Assembly: GCA_031761405.1 (NCBI GenBank)
Contig: JASEVX010000008.1
Coordinates: 72,208,723 to 72,272,722, forward strand
DNA from: Serripes groenlandicus
Taxonomy: Eukaryota > Mollusca > Bivalvia > Cardiida > Cardiidae
Length of the DNA: 64,000 bases
Direction: 5' to 3'
In this document: positions 1-10,309 of the stretch, piece after piece
How positions within the stretch are numbered: position 1 is the stretch's first letter
Layout: every line of letters starts with the position of its first letter
The notes under the pieces: generated by a model
Databases searched by the model: none
Told to the model about the DNA's origin: nothing
Seen by the model: the letters and a program-made list of their open reading frames with translations, nothing else
Position numbers and translations under genes: made by a program

Positions 1-506
1 ATATGGAACAATTTTCTATGAACATTTAGTTTGCGATGCACCGTCACTCTGAAATTCAGTGAACAAAAATCATCAGAACTCAATGTATTTCAGATCTTAG
101 GAATGATTTGACGAAACATTGACCCGATAAAGTAGTGATAGGTACATATGTTTTAATAAAAGGTAAGGGCACTTACATTAAATTCGATCTTATCTAGATC
201 TTTTATAAATGTAACGAAAGTTTCAGTTTTTCATAACTGTCAGTGTTGTTTAAATGTTTAATTTTCTAAGTTGTTTTCATAACGCCATAAGTTTTCTTTC
301 CAAATCAGTTATGTTGTCATACTGTGTCATTGGAACTATGAAGTCCTTATAATTGTAAATTAGTTATGTATATTGTGCATTTTTACTGTGAAATATGCAA
401 TTTTTATATTCGATTTTGATTAATTTCATTGAGATCGATTATGACAATTCTGTTTACATGTATTTGAACTTTGAACTTTCCGTATCAAGAGGACAGCACT
501 CAAGGT
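1..506. other. AT-rich sequence without recognisable feature
   Basis: No long reading frame, splice-bounded exon or internal repeat is visible here. It is ordinary AT-rich intergenic or intronic DNA. Confidence 0.5.
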
Positions 507-833
507 TCAATAAGTACTCAAGTGTATAAACCCATTCTTGTAGCGAATTTTCTCCACTGAATTTAAAGATATGTAAGCGTCACCTTTTTTTAAAAATGAT
601 AAGACCTTGAAAAGAAAACTGATATCAGACAAAGATATTTTTGCATACCCTAGGTCATATTTATGCTGAAAGTAAAGCAACATCTTCATTCTACCAGAAT
701 ACATGTTCAAATATATATGGTGAAGTTTAACCTGTGTTTTATCAGATAGATACTTGATCAATGATTCCAATGATTCCACTGTTACACTATGGTTGCATAT
801 AATAAACATGCGTTTGTATAAAATAATAACCAT
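507..833 (-). CDS. unrecognised ORF, 108 aa
   Basis: An uninterrupted minus-strand frame of 108 codons starts with Met-Val-Ile-Ile and ends Leu-Ser-Thr-Tyr before a stop. Unlike most frames in this window it is not low-complexity. It has regularly spaced Leu/Ile/Val with alternating polar residues (for example SLESLIKYLSDK and SLSDISFLFKVL), which could be irregular leucine-rich-repeat-like or simply amphipathic. No signal peptide, membrane span or catalytic motif is seen. There is no clear acceptor or donor at its ends, so it could be a single-exon fragment, a decayed gene or chance. I do not recognise the family. Confidence 0.25.
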   Translation of the reverse strand: MVIILYKRMFIICNHSVTVESLESLIKYLSDKTQVKLHHIYLNMYSGRMKMLLYFQHKYDLGYAKISLSDISFLFKVLSFLKKGDAYISLNSVEKIRYKNGFIHLSTY

Positions 834-905
834 TTAACTTCTACTGATTTTTAGATATAATTCTATTCATTGTCATCAATAAACTCTTGTTATAATAGTT
901 CCCAG

Positions 906-1126
906 ACGAGGTTCAAGGAGGAACAACTTTCTTGGTAGACAAATTTCTCATAAATGGAAAGTGACAGATACTTGTAATACAATATCAAGGAACTGTTACA
1001 TCTGTTATCTCTGGAACAGATGGTTTACCTATAGCAGTGTATGGTGTGTGGTATGATGGAGATAAGGAAAAAGATCATCTGATGGAATATTTTCAGCAAT
1101 CAGCTGTGGAATTAGTAGACATATAA
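906..1126 (+). pseudogene. decayed terminal exon with chromo/Tudor-like C-terminus
   Basis: A good acceptor (TTCCCAG at 899-905) is followed by a frame that stays open apart from one in-frame TGA at 962-964. After that it runs 53 codons to a TAA at 1124-1126. The second part reads GTVTSVISGTDG at about residues 9-20 and then VWYDGDKEKDHLMEYF. The pattern of G-V-x-S-V, a G-T-D-G turn and a W-Y-D-G-D strand resembles small beta-barrel (Tudor/chromo-like) C-termini found in some transposon-encoded or DNA-binding proteins; that is inference from pattern only. The TGA sits where a Trp (GKW) would fit, so the exon looks decayed. The stop codon lies inside the first unit of the following 24-bp array. 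Upstream exons were not found. Confidence 0.4.
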
Positions 1127-1955
1127 GGTACTAATATAGTACGATTATAAGTTACTAATATATTACGATTATAAGGTACTAATATAGTAAGAGTATAAGG
1201 TACTGATAAAGTAATAGTATAAGGTACTTATATAGTAAGAGTACAAAGTACTAATAGGGTACGATTATAAGGTACTAATATAGTAAGAGTATAAGGTACT
1301 GATATATTACGATTATAAGGTACTGATATAGTACGATTACAAGGTACTAATATAGTACGATTATAAGGTACTGATATAGTACGATTATAAGGTACTAATA
1401 TTGTACGATTATAAGGTACTAATATAGTACGATTATAAGGTACTAATATAGTAAGAGTATAAGGTACTAATATAGTAAGAATATAAGGTGTTGATATAGT
1501 AAGAGTATAAGGTGCTGACATAGTAAGAGTATAATGTACTGATAAAGTACGATTATAAGGTACTAATATAGTAAGAGTATAAGGTACTACTATAGTTAGA
1601 GTATACTGTACTGATATAGTACGAGTATAAGGTACTGATATAGTACGATTATAAGGTACTAATATAGTAAGAGTATAAGGTACTGATATAGTAAGAGTAT
1701 AAGGTACTGATATATTAAGAGTATAAAGTACTTATATAGTACGATTATAAGGTACTAATATAGTACGATTATAAAGTACTAATATAGTAAGAGTATAATG
1801 TACTAATATAGTAAGTGTATACGGTACTGATATAGTACGATTATAAGGTACTGATATAGTAAGAGTATAAGGTACTAATATAGTACGATTATAAGGTACT
1901 AATATAGTACGATTATCAGGTACTAATATGGTAGGTTATAACGTACTAATATTGT
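1119..1955. repeat. 24-bp minisatellite, about 34 copies
   Basis: The period is 24 bp (for example starts at 1387 and 1411). Each unit carries ATAAGGTACT, then AATATAGTAC, then GATT or GAGT. GTACTA and TAGTAC are complementary around a 3-base loop, so each unit can form a small hairpin. The multiple-of-three period keeps an octapeptide frame (VPYNRTIL) open on the minus strand around 1228-1521; this is not taken as a gene. The array degenerates after about 1935. Confidence 0.95.
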
Positions 1956-2358
1956 AATTAATAGTTGGAATACCAGCTGCTACACACAGCTGTAAGCATG
2001 AATATACAAAGCTTAATTTGATTAACATCTATGCCTGTATTATCCAGCACCCATGATTGTTTTCATGGAACATATACTGTCGAAAAAAGATTAAAATACC
2101 CTACTCAGTAGACCCCACCAAAGCTTCATTTACCTATTAAGGTAAAATTACACTTATTGGTTGTCTTAAAGATTTCCTTCTCAAACAATAGTGCAGTAAC
2201 ATACTTTCATTGATTGCAGAATATAATTTAGATTCGCATATTTATGTAAGAGACGGTCATAAAGGTACACCATACTTTAAAAAGAAAAGTAGTTCCCACT
2301 TGGAATGTTTTAATTTTTTTAGTAAATATCAAACATTGTTTCACTTATTTCTGCCGTA
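1956..2358. other. no recognisable feature
   Basis: This stretch between the 24-bp array and the DNA transposon shows no exon-like frame or repeat. Confidence 0.4.
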
Positions 2359-2363
2359 TTCCA

Positions 2364-3764
2364 CACAGGGGATGAACAAGAAATATCACGTTACCGCAAA
2401 TGTAAACATCAGGAGGACAAGTTCGCTGTTTGACAGAAAGTGAGTGCCAGAGTATTCGGACAACTTATCCAAATCGACGGGCAAGAGATTTTGACATTCC
2501 TCTAATGAAGTTTGATATTTCTTTGCATAATTATCAAAATCAACGTTGTCTGTTTGCACACTTTTGTCACATTTTATATCGTCTGTCTGACTGCGACTTT
2601 CAAATTGGTTGGTCATTTCTTGAAGCCAATCATTTTCAAAGGTTGGATCGGGCTGAAACAGTGTCCTGTTGGATAATCGTTTTGCTTTGAATAGTGGAGA
2701 GCGGAAATACTGTGGAACTGGAGATTTACGAGGAGTATATTTTCGTTTTAACTGTCTTCTTGGTGTGCCTTGTGGTGATGGCAACTGTGGTATATCGACC
2801 ACATTCAAAGGTATACCATTCATTCGTCGCCGTTTTTGTTTACACAGCGACAGTCTTGTTTTTTTCCGCGTCATTCTAAAATTAATAAACAAATTTGATA
2901 ATGATCTATTTCTGTACCATTAAATAATGTATAAATGCATAGAATGCACGATTTATATTATATATTTATTGATAGGTGGCATATCTTGCATACGTCACTA
3001 TTATATTCAATTTATTGATATTTTGTTTATGTTTTAGATATAACTGTTTGCCTTCCAGCATTTCAACAGTATTTTAGTGTTAACACGTTGACTCGTTGCA
3101 TGGGCGCCCTCAAGCAAGTACGACTTATAATCGATCAATCACAGAAATACATGACTGTGTCGTTTTGACCAGTTTATTCGTCATTCTGGCGTTAACGTTT
3201 ATGCATTGTTGTTGTATTTACTCAACATAACAAGTGAGTACGACTATATACTAAACTATGTAGGTATCATTCTAACGGGAATTGGAGATATTTTGTTTTT
3301 CCTTCCGATTTCGATAAGGCATGAATTTTGCTCCTGATGTTTGCCAACTATTTCGCCAAATTATAAAATCACTTGCAAGTTCATTTTTATACAGAAAATC
3401 GACGCATTGATAACTGTTATGTTCCTAGAATACAAAAAAACATTATATTGACAAGCCCAAAGAGTCGCAGAAACGGGTATTTCGACTAAACATGCACGGC
3501 AAATGTAAAACTCCTGATGTTTGCATTGCATTTTGGAATTTTGTGTCGAAGTGTTCTCGAAAACTGTTGGTAGTAGACAGCACTGAAAGATACCGATCGG
3601 CAGCTATTTATATGCCATCTTTTTTAGGCTACTTCATTTTTTTCGATATATCAAAATAACAAAGAAACTGCAAAATGTTTACCTCGGAGTTCTGTCAAAC
3701 AACGAAAATGTCCTCCTAATGTTTGCATTTGCGGTCACGTGATATTTCTTGTTCATCCCCTGTG
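2364..3764. mobile_element. complete 1401-bp DNA transposon with 75-bp TIRs and 5-bp TSD
   Basis: The termini 2364-2438 and 3690-3764 are inverted copies differing at about 6 of 75 positions, beginning CACAGGGGATGAACAAG. Both ends are flanked by TTCCA (2359-2363 and 3765-3769), a 5-bp target-site duplication. A motif CTCCTGATGTTTGC-like recurs inside the right half (about 3332, 3500 and 3710) as well as in the TIR, consistent with subterminal transposase-binding repeats. The element carries one minus-strand ORF (2386-2892) but no recognisable complete transposase, so it is probably a non-autonomous or internally deleted derivative. CAC-starting ends with 5-bp TSDs are known from Transib-type elements, but the rest of the terminus does not match what I know of that family, so the superfamily is left open. 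Confidence 0.85.
2386..2892 (-). CDS. ORF inside the 1.4-kb transposon, basic N-terminus, 168 aa
   Basis: A 168-codon frame lies wholly inside the TIR element; the last 17 or so codons and the stop are inside the left TIR. The likely initiator is the Met of MTRKKTRLSLCKQKRRR, a very basic stretch that could be a nuclear localisation signal. A proline/arginine region (about residues 35-70) follows, then an acidic/polar region with DKSVQTDNVDFDNYAKKY. An SVQTD motif occurs in the linker of several animal transposon-encoded proteins between the DNA-binding head and the DDE domain (family recollection, not proof). No catalytic DDE triad is present. It may be a first exon or the residual N-terminal part of a transposase. 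Composition is more protein-like than the neighbouring chance frames. Confidence 0.45.
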   Translation of the reverse strand: MFINFRMTRKKTRLSLCKQKRRRMNGIPLNVVDIPQLPSPQGTPRRQLKRKYTPRKSPVPQYFRSPLFKAKRLSNRTLFQPDPTFENDWLQEMTNQFESRSQTDDIKCDKSVQTDNVDFDNYAKKYQTSLEECQNLLPVDLDKLSEYSGTHFLSNSELVLLMFTFAVT

Positions 3765-3799
3765 TTCCATATTCTTTATGATTAAGATTTAAGATTTCA

Positions 3800-4760
3800 C
3801 TAGAACAATACTAGGCAAACGGCCCCCTTTGGCGGCCATATTTTTCCATCAATAACCATGGCATGAAGGAATCTCATAGGGAACCAATCAACATGGCTTT
3901 ATGGAATATCATAGAGGAGCATTTCTAAACAATAGGGCCTTTATGGTAACGTTATACAATGTGATTTGCCATACCGACTACAATAACTTATTTTGTTTTT
4001 CGACCAATCAGCATGGCTTTAAGTAATATAATGGAGGGTCACTCAATGAACATTTATACAAATTATTTGCAAATCGGCCAATTACTTCTGGAGGAGAAGG
4101 ATATTAAAGTGTTCACTATAATCATATAAGGCAAAACAGCCTCCCCTATGGTGGCCATGTTTTCTGACCAACTTTCATGGCTTGAACAAATCTGATAGAG
4201 GGTAAAATTTCTACAACCTTTTATTTCAAATTCGCCTTATACTTTTGTAGAAGAAGATTTTGAAATGTTTACTATAGCCATATCAGGCAAAAACAGCCCC
4301 GCCCATGGCGGCCATGTTTTTCTACCAATAACAATGGCTTGAAGTTATCTAATAGAGGAACATTTCTCCAATTTCTTTTAGAAATCGGCCAAATACTTTG
4401 TCATCTACCAATGAACATTGCTTGACGGAATCTGATAAAGGGTCTACCAAGGATAATTTCTGGACGATTATTGGAAAATCGGCCTTTCGGTTTTGGAGAA
4501 GAACATTTTAAAAGACGTTTTCTTTACGTTGCCAAAGAAACAAGAATTATGCATGGGTCCAAAGAGATTGAAGACATTTCGGAGATGAAATTGATAGGTT
4601 GCTACCTGTAAAGTTTCATGCCAATTCGACCAACGGTTACAGAGCAGAAGTAGTTCGAAATAAAAGTGAATGCATGCTCGGATGCCATGGACGCACGCAG
4701 GACGGACAATTCGCTATGACATTAACTCGACTGGCTTTCAGCCACATGAGCTAACAATGA
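3800..4760. repeat. degenerate bivalve-type dispersed repeat, several internal units
   Basis: Units of 150-200 bp recur with the landmarks 'GGCGGCCATGTTTTT', 'ACCAATxxxATGGCTTGAA', 'GGATCATTT/GAACATTTCT' and 'AAATCGGCC'. The 3' part has 'GGACGCACGCAGGACGGACA' and 'CAGCCACATGAGCTAA'. This arrangement is characteristic of a very abundant dispersed repeat in bivalve genomes (established only from my memory of such sequences). Related sequence is at 59160-59480. Confidence 0.6.
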
Positions 4761-4769
4761 AAGTTGTTT

Positions 4770-6120
4770 TCTAAATATGTGGTCCTCATACAGTCGATTA
4801 AAATGACATGATATGATTGGACACTTTTAGTTATTTCAGAAAAAAACTTCCGGTATTGATCAAAAACATTTACATGAACATTAAATTAACGGCTATTAAT
4901 AGGACCCATTACACAATCAGGATAATGGTTTAACAGTAATTGACAACACATTTTGTGAAAACAAGTCATTAAAAGAATGTGGAAGTGTATGGCATGGATG
5001 ACATTACCAGGAGAACACATAGAATATCTATATAAGGGAACAATTAATGTTGATATGGAGGACATGGGGGATTCAACCTTGAGAAGCAAATATTCCATTC
5101 AACAATGTTAATGATTCGGGCAGAACTGTCTGCACAAAGTTTCAGTCACAAGGTAACTATAGATGTGTAGATGTGTGTACAGTGCCAGTGTGCCCCTGTG
5201 GCTTGGAGATGCTCCATGAGATTGGCAGCCACAGTTTGACCGTAAATTTGATGAACAACTTTGAAAAAAGGGAATATTTTTGTGATTCACGCCTAACCAC
5301 TACATTTTGAATGATGTGAAGGCATATTTCCATGACGTCATATCATATTTCAGAGATGTACCATTACTATAATTGGCACCGATAGGCAAATACTGAATTT
5401 TAATCCGTCATGTTTGAACTGCGCATGACCACCTGCATGTAATTGCACCAGAAAATGTGCAGGTATATAATGAAAGCATTATCGCTCAACTTAGTTCCTT
5501 CTTTTGTGATAATATTCTCAAAACATATTTGCTGCAGATTTACCAAAATGTGTCTGCAAGTGGGAAAGGGTTTAATGTAAACTTATATGTGTTGGCAATT
5601 ATTTCGACGAATGGCTTGTACACTTTTGTGCGGATGAAATTATTGTTAATTCAGACCAAAGCTTTAAGAAAACAATTTTAATGGAATAAAGCCCCACCCC
5701 TACCCAGCTTTATAAAACCTTTCCATCTTAAAAAGCCATACGTTTCTAAATATATGATGAGTGAAGATGTCTTAAACAATTTTAGAAATTGTTTTAAATT
5801 CATACAAGCCAATTAGAGTAAAAAACAAACAATTGTAAGTTTTTTCTTTGGGTTTTCAAAGAGGACATCAGACGAAAATTCCTGAGATATTATGTTAAAA
5901 TCAGATCAGTAATTTCAGATACGTTATGATTGAAACTGTAATGTTGACGCATCTCAGCAAAATGTATACGGAAATTTTGTAAAAGGTTTGAAATAAATAA
6001 ACAAACAAATGAAAGCGCTAGAGTAATAACATAGCAACACAAACATGTCTCATTCTCATCATACTAAACCTTTGTATGAAGTATGAAAGCATTCTGCCAA
6101 CACAAGTAAGAATATGATCG
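4770..6120. other. no recognisable gene
   Basis: There are only short frames (60-74 codons) lacking splice context or protein-like composition. No tandem repeat is obvious. Confidence 0.4.
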
Positions 6121-6129
6121 AAAACCTGA

Positions 6130-6660
6130 TTGAGTACACTTATTTCATAGCGATGTGACCTTGATCTTTGATGGGAACAGCTCAAACTGGACCAAGCTCC
6201 TTTGAAATCATTGTTTAAATATGGTTACACAATGAACATTGTTTTCATAGACACATAATAGCCAGTGTGACCTTGATCTTTGATGGGTACAGCTCAAACT
6301 TGAGCAAGCTCCCTTCAAACCTTTGTATGAATATGCTAGAACAATTAACATTGTTTTTTACAGACACATAATAGACAGTGTGACATTGATCTGTGATGGG
6401 TAAATCTCAAACCGGACCAAGCTCCCATGAAACCTTTGTATGAATATGCTATAGAGCAATGAACATTGTGTTTTACAGACACATAATAGCCAATGTGACC
6501 TTAATCTTTGATTGGTACAGCTCTAACTGGACCAAGCTCCATTTAAACTTTTGTACGAATATGCTAGAGCAATGAACATTGCTTTTTACAGACGCATAAT
6601 AGCCAGTGTGACCTTGTAGTTTGATGCAAACTCTTCCAAACTCTTGACACTGCACTTTGC
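6130..6660. repeat. tandem repeat of about 113 bp, 5 copies
   Basis: The landmark 'AGCCAGTGTGACCTTGATCT' recurs near 6152, 6262, 6372, 6488 and 6602, each time followed by 'TGATGGGTACAGCTCAAAC' and then 'GACCAAGCTCC'. Copies are 80-90% alike. The sequence type is familiar from bivalve dispersed elements. It is followed to about 6860 by a GC-richer non-repeated stretch. Confidence 0.85.
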
Positions 6661-7029
6661 ATGATGACCCGCAGGTCAGTCTACAGGCGGGTCAAAATAA
6701 TATATGACACCGGGGTGGGGCCATTTTTGTCAAGCCACAAATGAAAGTGCTAAAGTGCTGACGTTGTTTGTTATGACAGACTGAAAAAGAAATCCTATAA
6801 GCCCCTCACCCCACCCCCTATGTTATGGTTGGGGAATGTCTAATGTGAACAGACAGACACATAAACAGGTGGACAGTGAGTCATCTCACCAGCTTACCCA
6901 AGCACTTTAATGCGCTTCAGTTAGCTCAAAAAAAATAATATAAGAACCAAAGGTAGATCCAACATGGATACAGATAAGCACAGACAATTACGTTATACAT
7001 TAATAACGTATACACATGCTGAATATCAT

Positions 7030-7360
7030 CATTTATACAACAATTTTTCAGCAGACAACTTCGAAAACATCTGGCAAAATATATGGCAAATTTCATTTCA
7101 CACCTTGATACTTCTGCTGCAGAAAACATTTAAAAACAATGTGGCACAACAAAAAAATGCTCAAAACGAGCAATTTCTCCTTTTCCTACATAGTTTTCAA
7201 TTTTTTCATCAATTATACCTTTATTTATAGAATTTTTCCTTGATTTTGCAAGTATGTTTTAAAATTCGTCTGTTGCAGAGAAATTTCTCCTTTTTACCAT
7301 TTTTCTTTCAAAAGTCATCACAAGCATCGGAAAGTGTCTGTATGCGTGAAAGCGTTAACA
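7030..7360. mobile_element. broken, nested copies of the TTAA-type palindromic MITE
   Basis: Contains CAGCAGACAACTTCGAAAAC, GAGCAATTTCTCCTTTT, CTGCTGCAGA and GTCTGTATGCGTGAAAGCGTTAAC in rearranged order, as expected for two damaged or nested copies of the MITE described at 7881-8073. Confidence 0.6.
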
Positions 7361-7494
7361 TGCTATATTTACTGATTGATAGCACAAACAAGAGAATGAT
7401 GGTGGTCCTTTTTCCCTCACTTGATATAACAGCACTATATTGAGATATTATGATGTACTGTACTTGGTAAGTCTCATATTCGCCCGAAACAGAA

Positions 7495-7740
7495 AATTTA
7501 TTGATTATGGTGTGACCCAGGGACATAATGATGACCTTGGAATATTTACATACATTTATGTACAATTTAGTTCTTACGTAAAACCATGAACCGCCACGAT
7601 GTGGCCAACTTTTACCCAATGGAGACAATGATGATCTTGAGTTATATTACATACATTTATGTACAATGTATTTCTGAAAACCATGAGCCCCCAGGGATGA
7701 GACCAACTTTGACCCCGGGGAGATAATGTCAACAACAGTG
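7495..7740. repeat. two tandem copies of a ~115-bp bivalve-type repeat
   Basis: 'ACATACATTTATGTACAAT' occurs at about 7548 and 7650. Each is followed by 'AAACCATGA.CC.CC..G.G', 'GACCAACTTT.ACCC' and 'GGAGA.AATG'. The two units are about 100 bp apart. Confidence 0.7.
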
Positions 7741-7880
7741 ACTGGATTTCCATTTTATGATTTTACATACTCAAACGATCAACACTTGCAGATAACTCCT
7801 AAAAACATAGGAAAAAGGAGAAATTATTATGCATGAAAATTTTTACTTTTTTTACAACGACATTTTTTTATTCATAATTA

Positions 7881-8073
7881 TTAACCCTTTCCCTAATATA
7901 GACGCTTTCTGACACCGCTACAGCAGACAGCTTTTTGAAAACGAGCAATTTCTCCTTTTGTTACTATGTTTCTTTTCAATTATTGTACTTGTAATTAAAG
8001 GAGTTTCTAAATTTGTTCCGGTATGTTTTCAAAGTCGTCGGTTGCAGATTTGTTTTATGTGGGAAAGGGTTAA
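7881..8073. mobile_element. TTAA-flanked MITE, complete copy (193 bp)
   Basis: Starts TTAACCCTTTCCCTAATA and ends TTATGTGGGAAAGGGTTAA, so the ends are inverted copies with TTAA at each outer edge. Internal landmarks shared with the other copies are GACGCTTTCTGAC, a CAGCAGAC..C box, GAGCAATTTCTCCTTTTG and, in the right half, GTCGTCGGTTGCAG. TTAA target duplication and CCC-starting termini are typical of piggyBac-group elements and their MITEs (established knowledge). Assignment here is inference because no transposase is in the window. Confidence 0.8.
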
Positions 8074-8352
8074 ACAAATCTGCAGACACATATGAAAGAT
8101 ATATAGTTAACAATATGAAAATAGTCTAAATGAAAGTTTGATTATTTAAAAGATTAATCATCGTGGGAAAAGGAGAAACAACTTATTATGATAATTTCTA
8201 AAGACGTCTTATGCATGCGAGTTAAAATGCGTCTGTTTGTGGGAAAAATAAATTGAAATTGTAGATGGATAGAAATTCTTATCTCAAATAATTTGATATG
8301 AATAAAATAATATTCAACTTTCAAAGATTAGATTTCATGTCAATATATTAAA

Positions 8353-8599
8353 TTATTTTGACCGGCAGTGCCATCTGACTACACTCCATTCTTTTTTAGT
8401 GTTTTTTGTGTTAGTTGTGTCAGTTGGTGGTATTGCATTTTCACAATTATAGCTATTCGTTTCGATGACAACCAAGTCAGTTGACTGTGCCTTCCGATAG
8501 TGTTGATTAATTGGTTGTAAAGAATTGTTGGTAATTGTTCTTTGGTTCTTCAGTATTCCAGTTGTTGCTGATGTTGCGTAACGACTTTATAAAGATTTC
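8353..8599 (-). CDS. cadherin-like gene, last coding exon (cytoplasmic tail)
   Basis: The acceptor CTTTTTTGTAG is followed by one base that completes the codon left by the transmembrane exon, then an open frame of about 80 codons to TAA at 8353-8355. It passes through RYATSATTGILKNQ, NQHYRKAQSTDLVVIET and NAIPPTDTTNTKNTKKEWS and ends in a basic/aromatic VVRWHCRSK. The tail is rich in Asn, Thr and Ser and has no obvious catenin or PDZ-ligand motif. The fifth codon is TAA (8589-8587). A second AG at 8586-8585 would start the exon at 8584 in the same frame and skip this stop. The polypyrimidine tract and the first AG are much the better match to consensus. No AATAAA follows closely. Confidence 0.6.
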
Positions 8600-8914
8600 C
8601 TACAAAAAAGAAAAAAGCACACCGTTTTTTACAGGAAAACTTGAAAAACAGCTTGCTACACATTAAAGAGTGACATAGTTTTTAATCAGACATGACCTAG
8701 ATTCAAACTTACCCTAGACAATCATTTTAACTAATTTTCAACAAGCTCAAGTTAAAAATGCAATTTCAAAACTGCTTACAAGATTTTCTTCAAATTTAGC
8801 CCTGTGACCTAGTTTTTGAATCCACATACTCCAGTTATCATCATGAAAAACATTCTGATTAAGTTTAAAGCTGCTTCAGTCAAAAATATGGCTTCAAGAA
8901 TTTAAAATGTTAAA

Positions 8915-9023
8915 AAACCTTTTGGCAAAAGGAGAAATTGCTCATTATGATTTTGCCTCATGGTTTTCAAAAGACGTCTGCTGCAGAGGCAACAGGTAGC
9001 GTCTATATGTGGGAAAGGGTTCA
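8915..9023. mobile_element. TTAA-type MITE, right half only
   Basis: Contains GGCAAAAGGAGAAATTGCTC, ACGTCTGCTGCAGAGGC and CTATATGTGGGAAAGGGTT, the right-hand portion of the family; the left half is missing. It lies in the last intron of the cadherin-like gene. Confidence 0.75.
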
Positions 9024-9584
9024 AATTATTGAGCAGTCAAGGTTTTTTCCGCAGGTGATATATTTATGTCAATGTTGGTTTTCCTGGAGCACCACTCACA
9101 TACATTTCTATAACAAAAAAGAGTCTATCTAACATAGTAATATGTTAAAAGCGCTTTGAATGCTTTTAAAACAACGGTGAAAGAGAAGGGCATATATGGA
9201 AGACTGGAGGTACGGTTTTGAGATTTAGTTGAAAATATTTCTTTGAAACGAGCAATTAGCTTTTCAACATAAATTGCAGTTCTCTGCTGCAACAAAGGCT
9301 TTTGTAAGATTGGAAAGGGTCAAACTTTCATTGATACAGTGTATCACCCCAGTGTAACACATTTTCAACCTGAGTAAATGAGCAATCGCAAGAATGCATG
9401 GAAATGACTATAGTTAGCAGAGACACAGAATAAACCTACTACAAATTGATCTCTATCTGCAAGTTTTTTTTCTAGAGGCTGATCACTGTATGCACTATTT
9501 AAAAATTAAGCTGAGGCTGATCTCTAGCTGCCCTATTAATGACTCTAGAGGCTGGTCTCTATCTGCACTACCTCCGGCTAAGGT

Positions 9585-9960
9585 GAGCTAAAACGTTTTT
9601 CCATGTTTGGAACAGTTGTTTGGGAAGGGTTTGTATATCGTTTCAATGCAATGTATATAGTAGTTACTGAGATATGGAATTATAATATAGTTGCACGCAA
9701 AACTGTAACCAGAATTTCTAAGAAAGAAAAGGGCCATAATTATATGCAAACTAGAGTTATTTAACTTTGTTATTTACATAGGTGGGAAAAGTGGGAAGCA
9801 TTATAGTTAGTTTCAATGCAATATATCTAGTAGTAACTATACTTTGGTGAAATAGATGTACTTTAATGCAAAACCTTAACCGAGGTGTGACGCCGATGCC
9901 GACGCAGACGATAGGGTGAGTACAATAACTCTTCTATTCTCTGAATAGTTGATCTAAAAT
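9585..9960. repeat. bivalve-type dispersed repeat, two internal units
   Basis: 'AGTTTCAATGCAATATATCTAG'-type sequence occurs twice about 190 bp apart. The 3' end reads 'AAAACCTTAACCG...GACGCCGATGCCGACGCAGACG...GTGAGTACAATAACTC'. It is the same family as 18030-18870. It overlaps intronic DNA of the cadherin-like gene. Confidence 0.6.
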
Positions 9961-10129
9961 TCAAAGCCTTTAAAAAACATGGAAATATCTGTGAAACCAA
10001 AATATGCTCCAGGAATCAAAGTACCCATCTAGTCCTGATAATGAAACAATCCATAACGTTTTGTAAATTTCCGGCCTGCAGGGAAATGGCCCACAGTTGG
10101 ATGAATCCAGTCAGATAAGAATTACCCTT

Positions 10130-10295
10130 TTCAACATGCAGATTGAATATGAGGCATCTGCTGCAGACGGCTTTTGACACAAAAATGTTTTCAACACTAT
10201 TCAGTAATTATTCTTTCATTTAAAGAAATGTTCCCATTCTTCACATAGATGGTTTTTAAAGTTGTTTGCTGCAGATTTGTTGTATATGTTTATCT
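10130..10295. mobile_element. TTAA-type MITE, degraded copy immediately beside the transmembrane exon
   Basis: Contains GGCATCTGCTGCAGACGG, CTTTTGACAC, AATTATTCTTTCATTTAAAG and GTTGTTTGCTGCAGATTTGT. It ends a few bases from the splice donor of the transmembrane exon at 10309-10308. Confidence 0.6.
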
Positions 10296-10309
10296 AAATA
10301 TATACTTAC

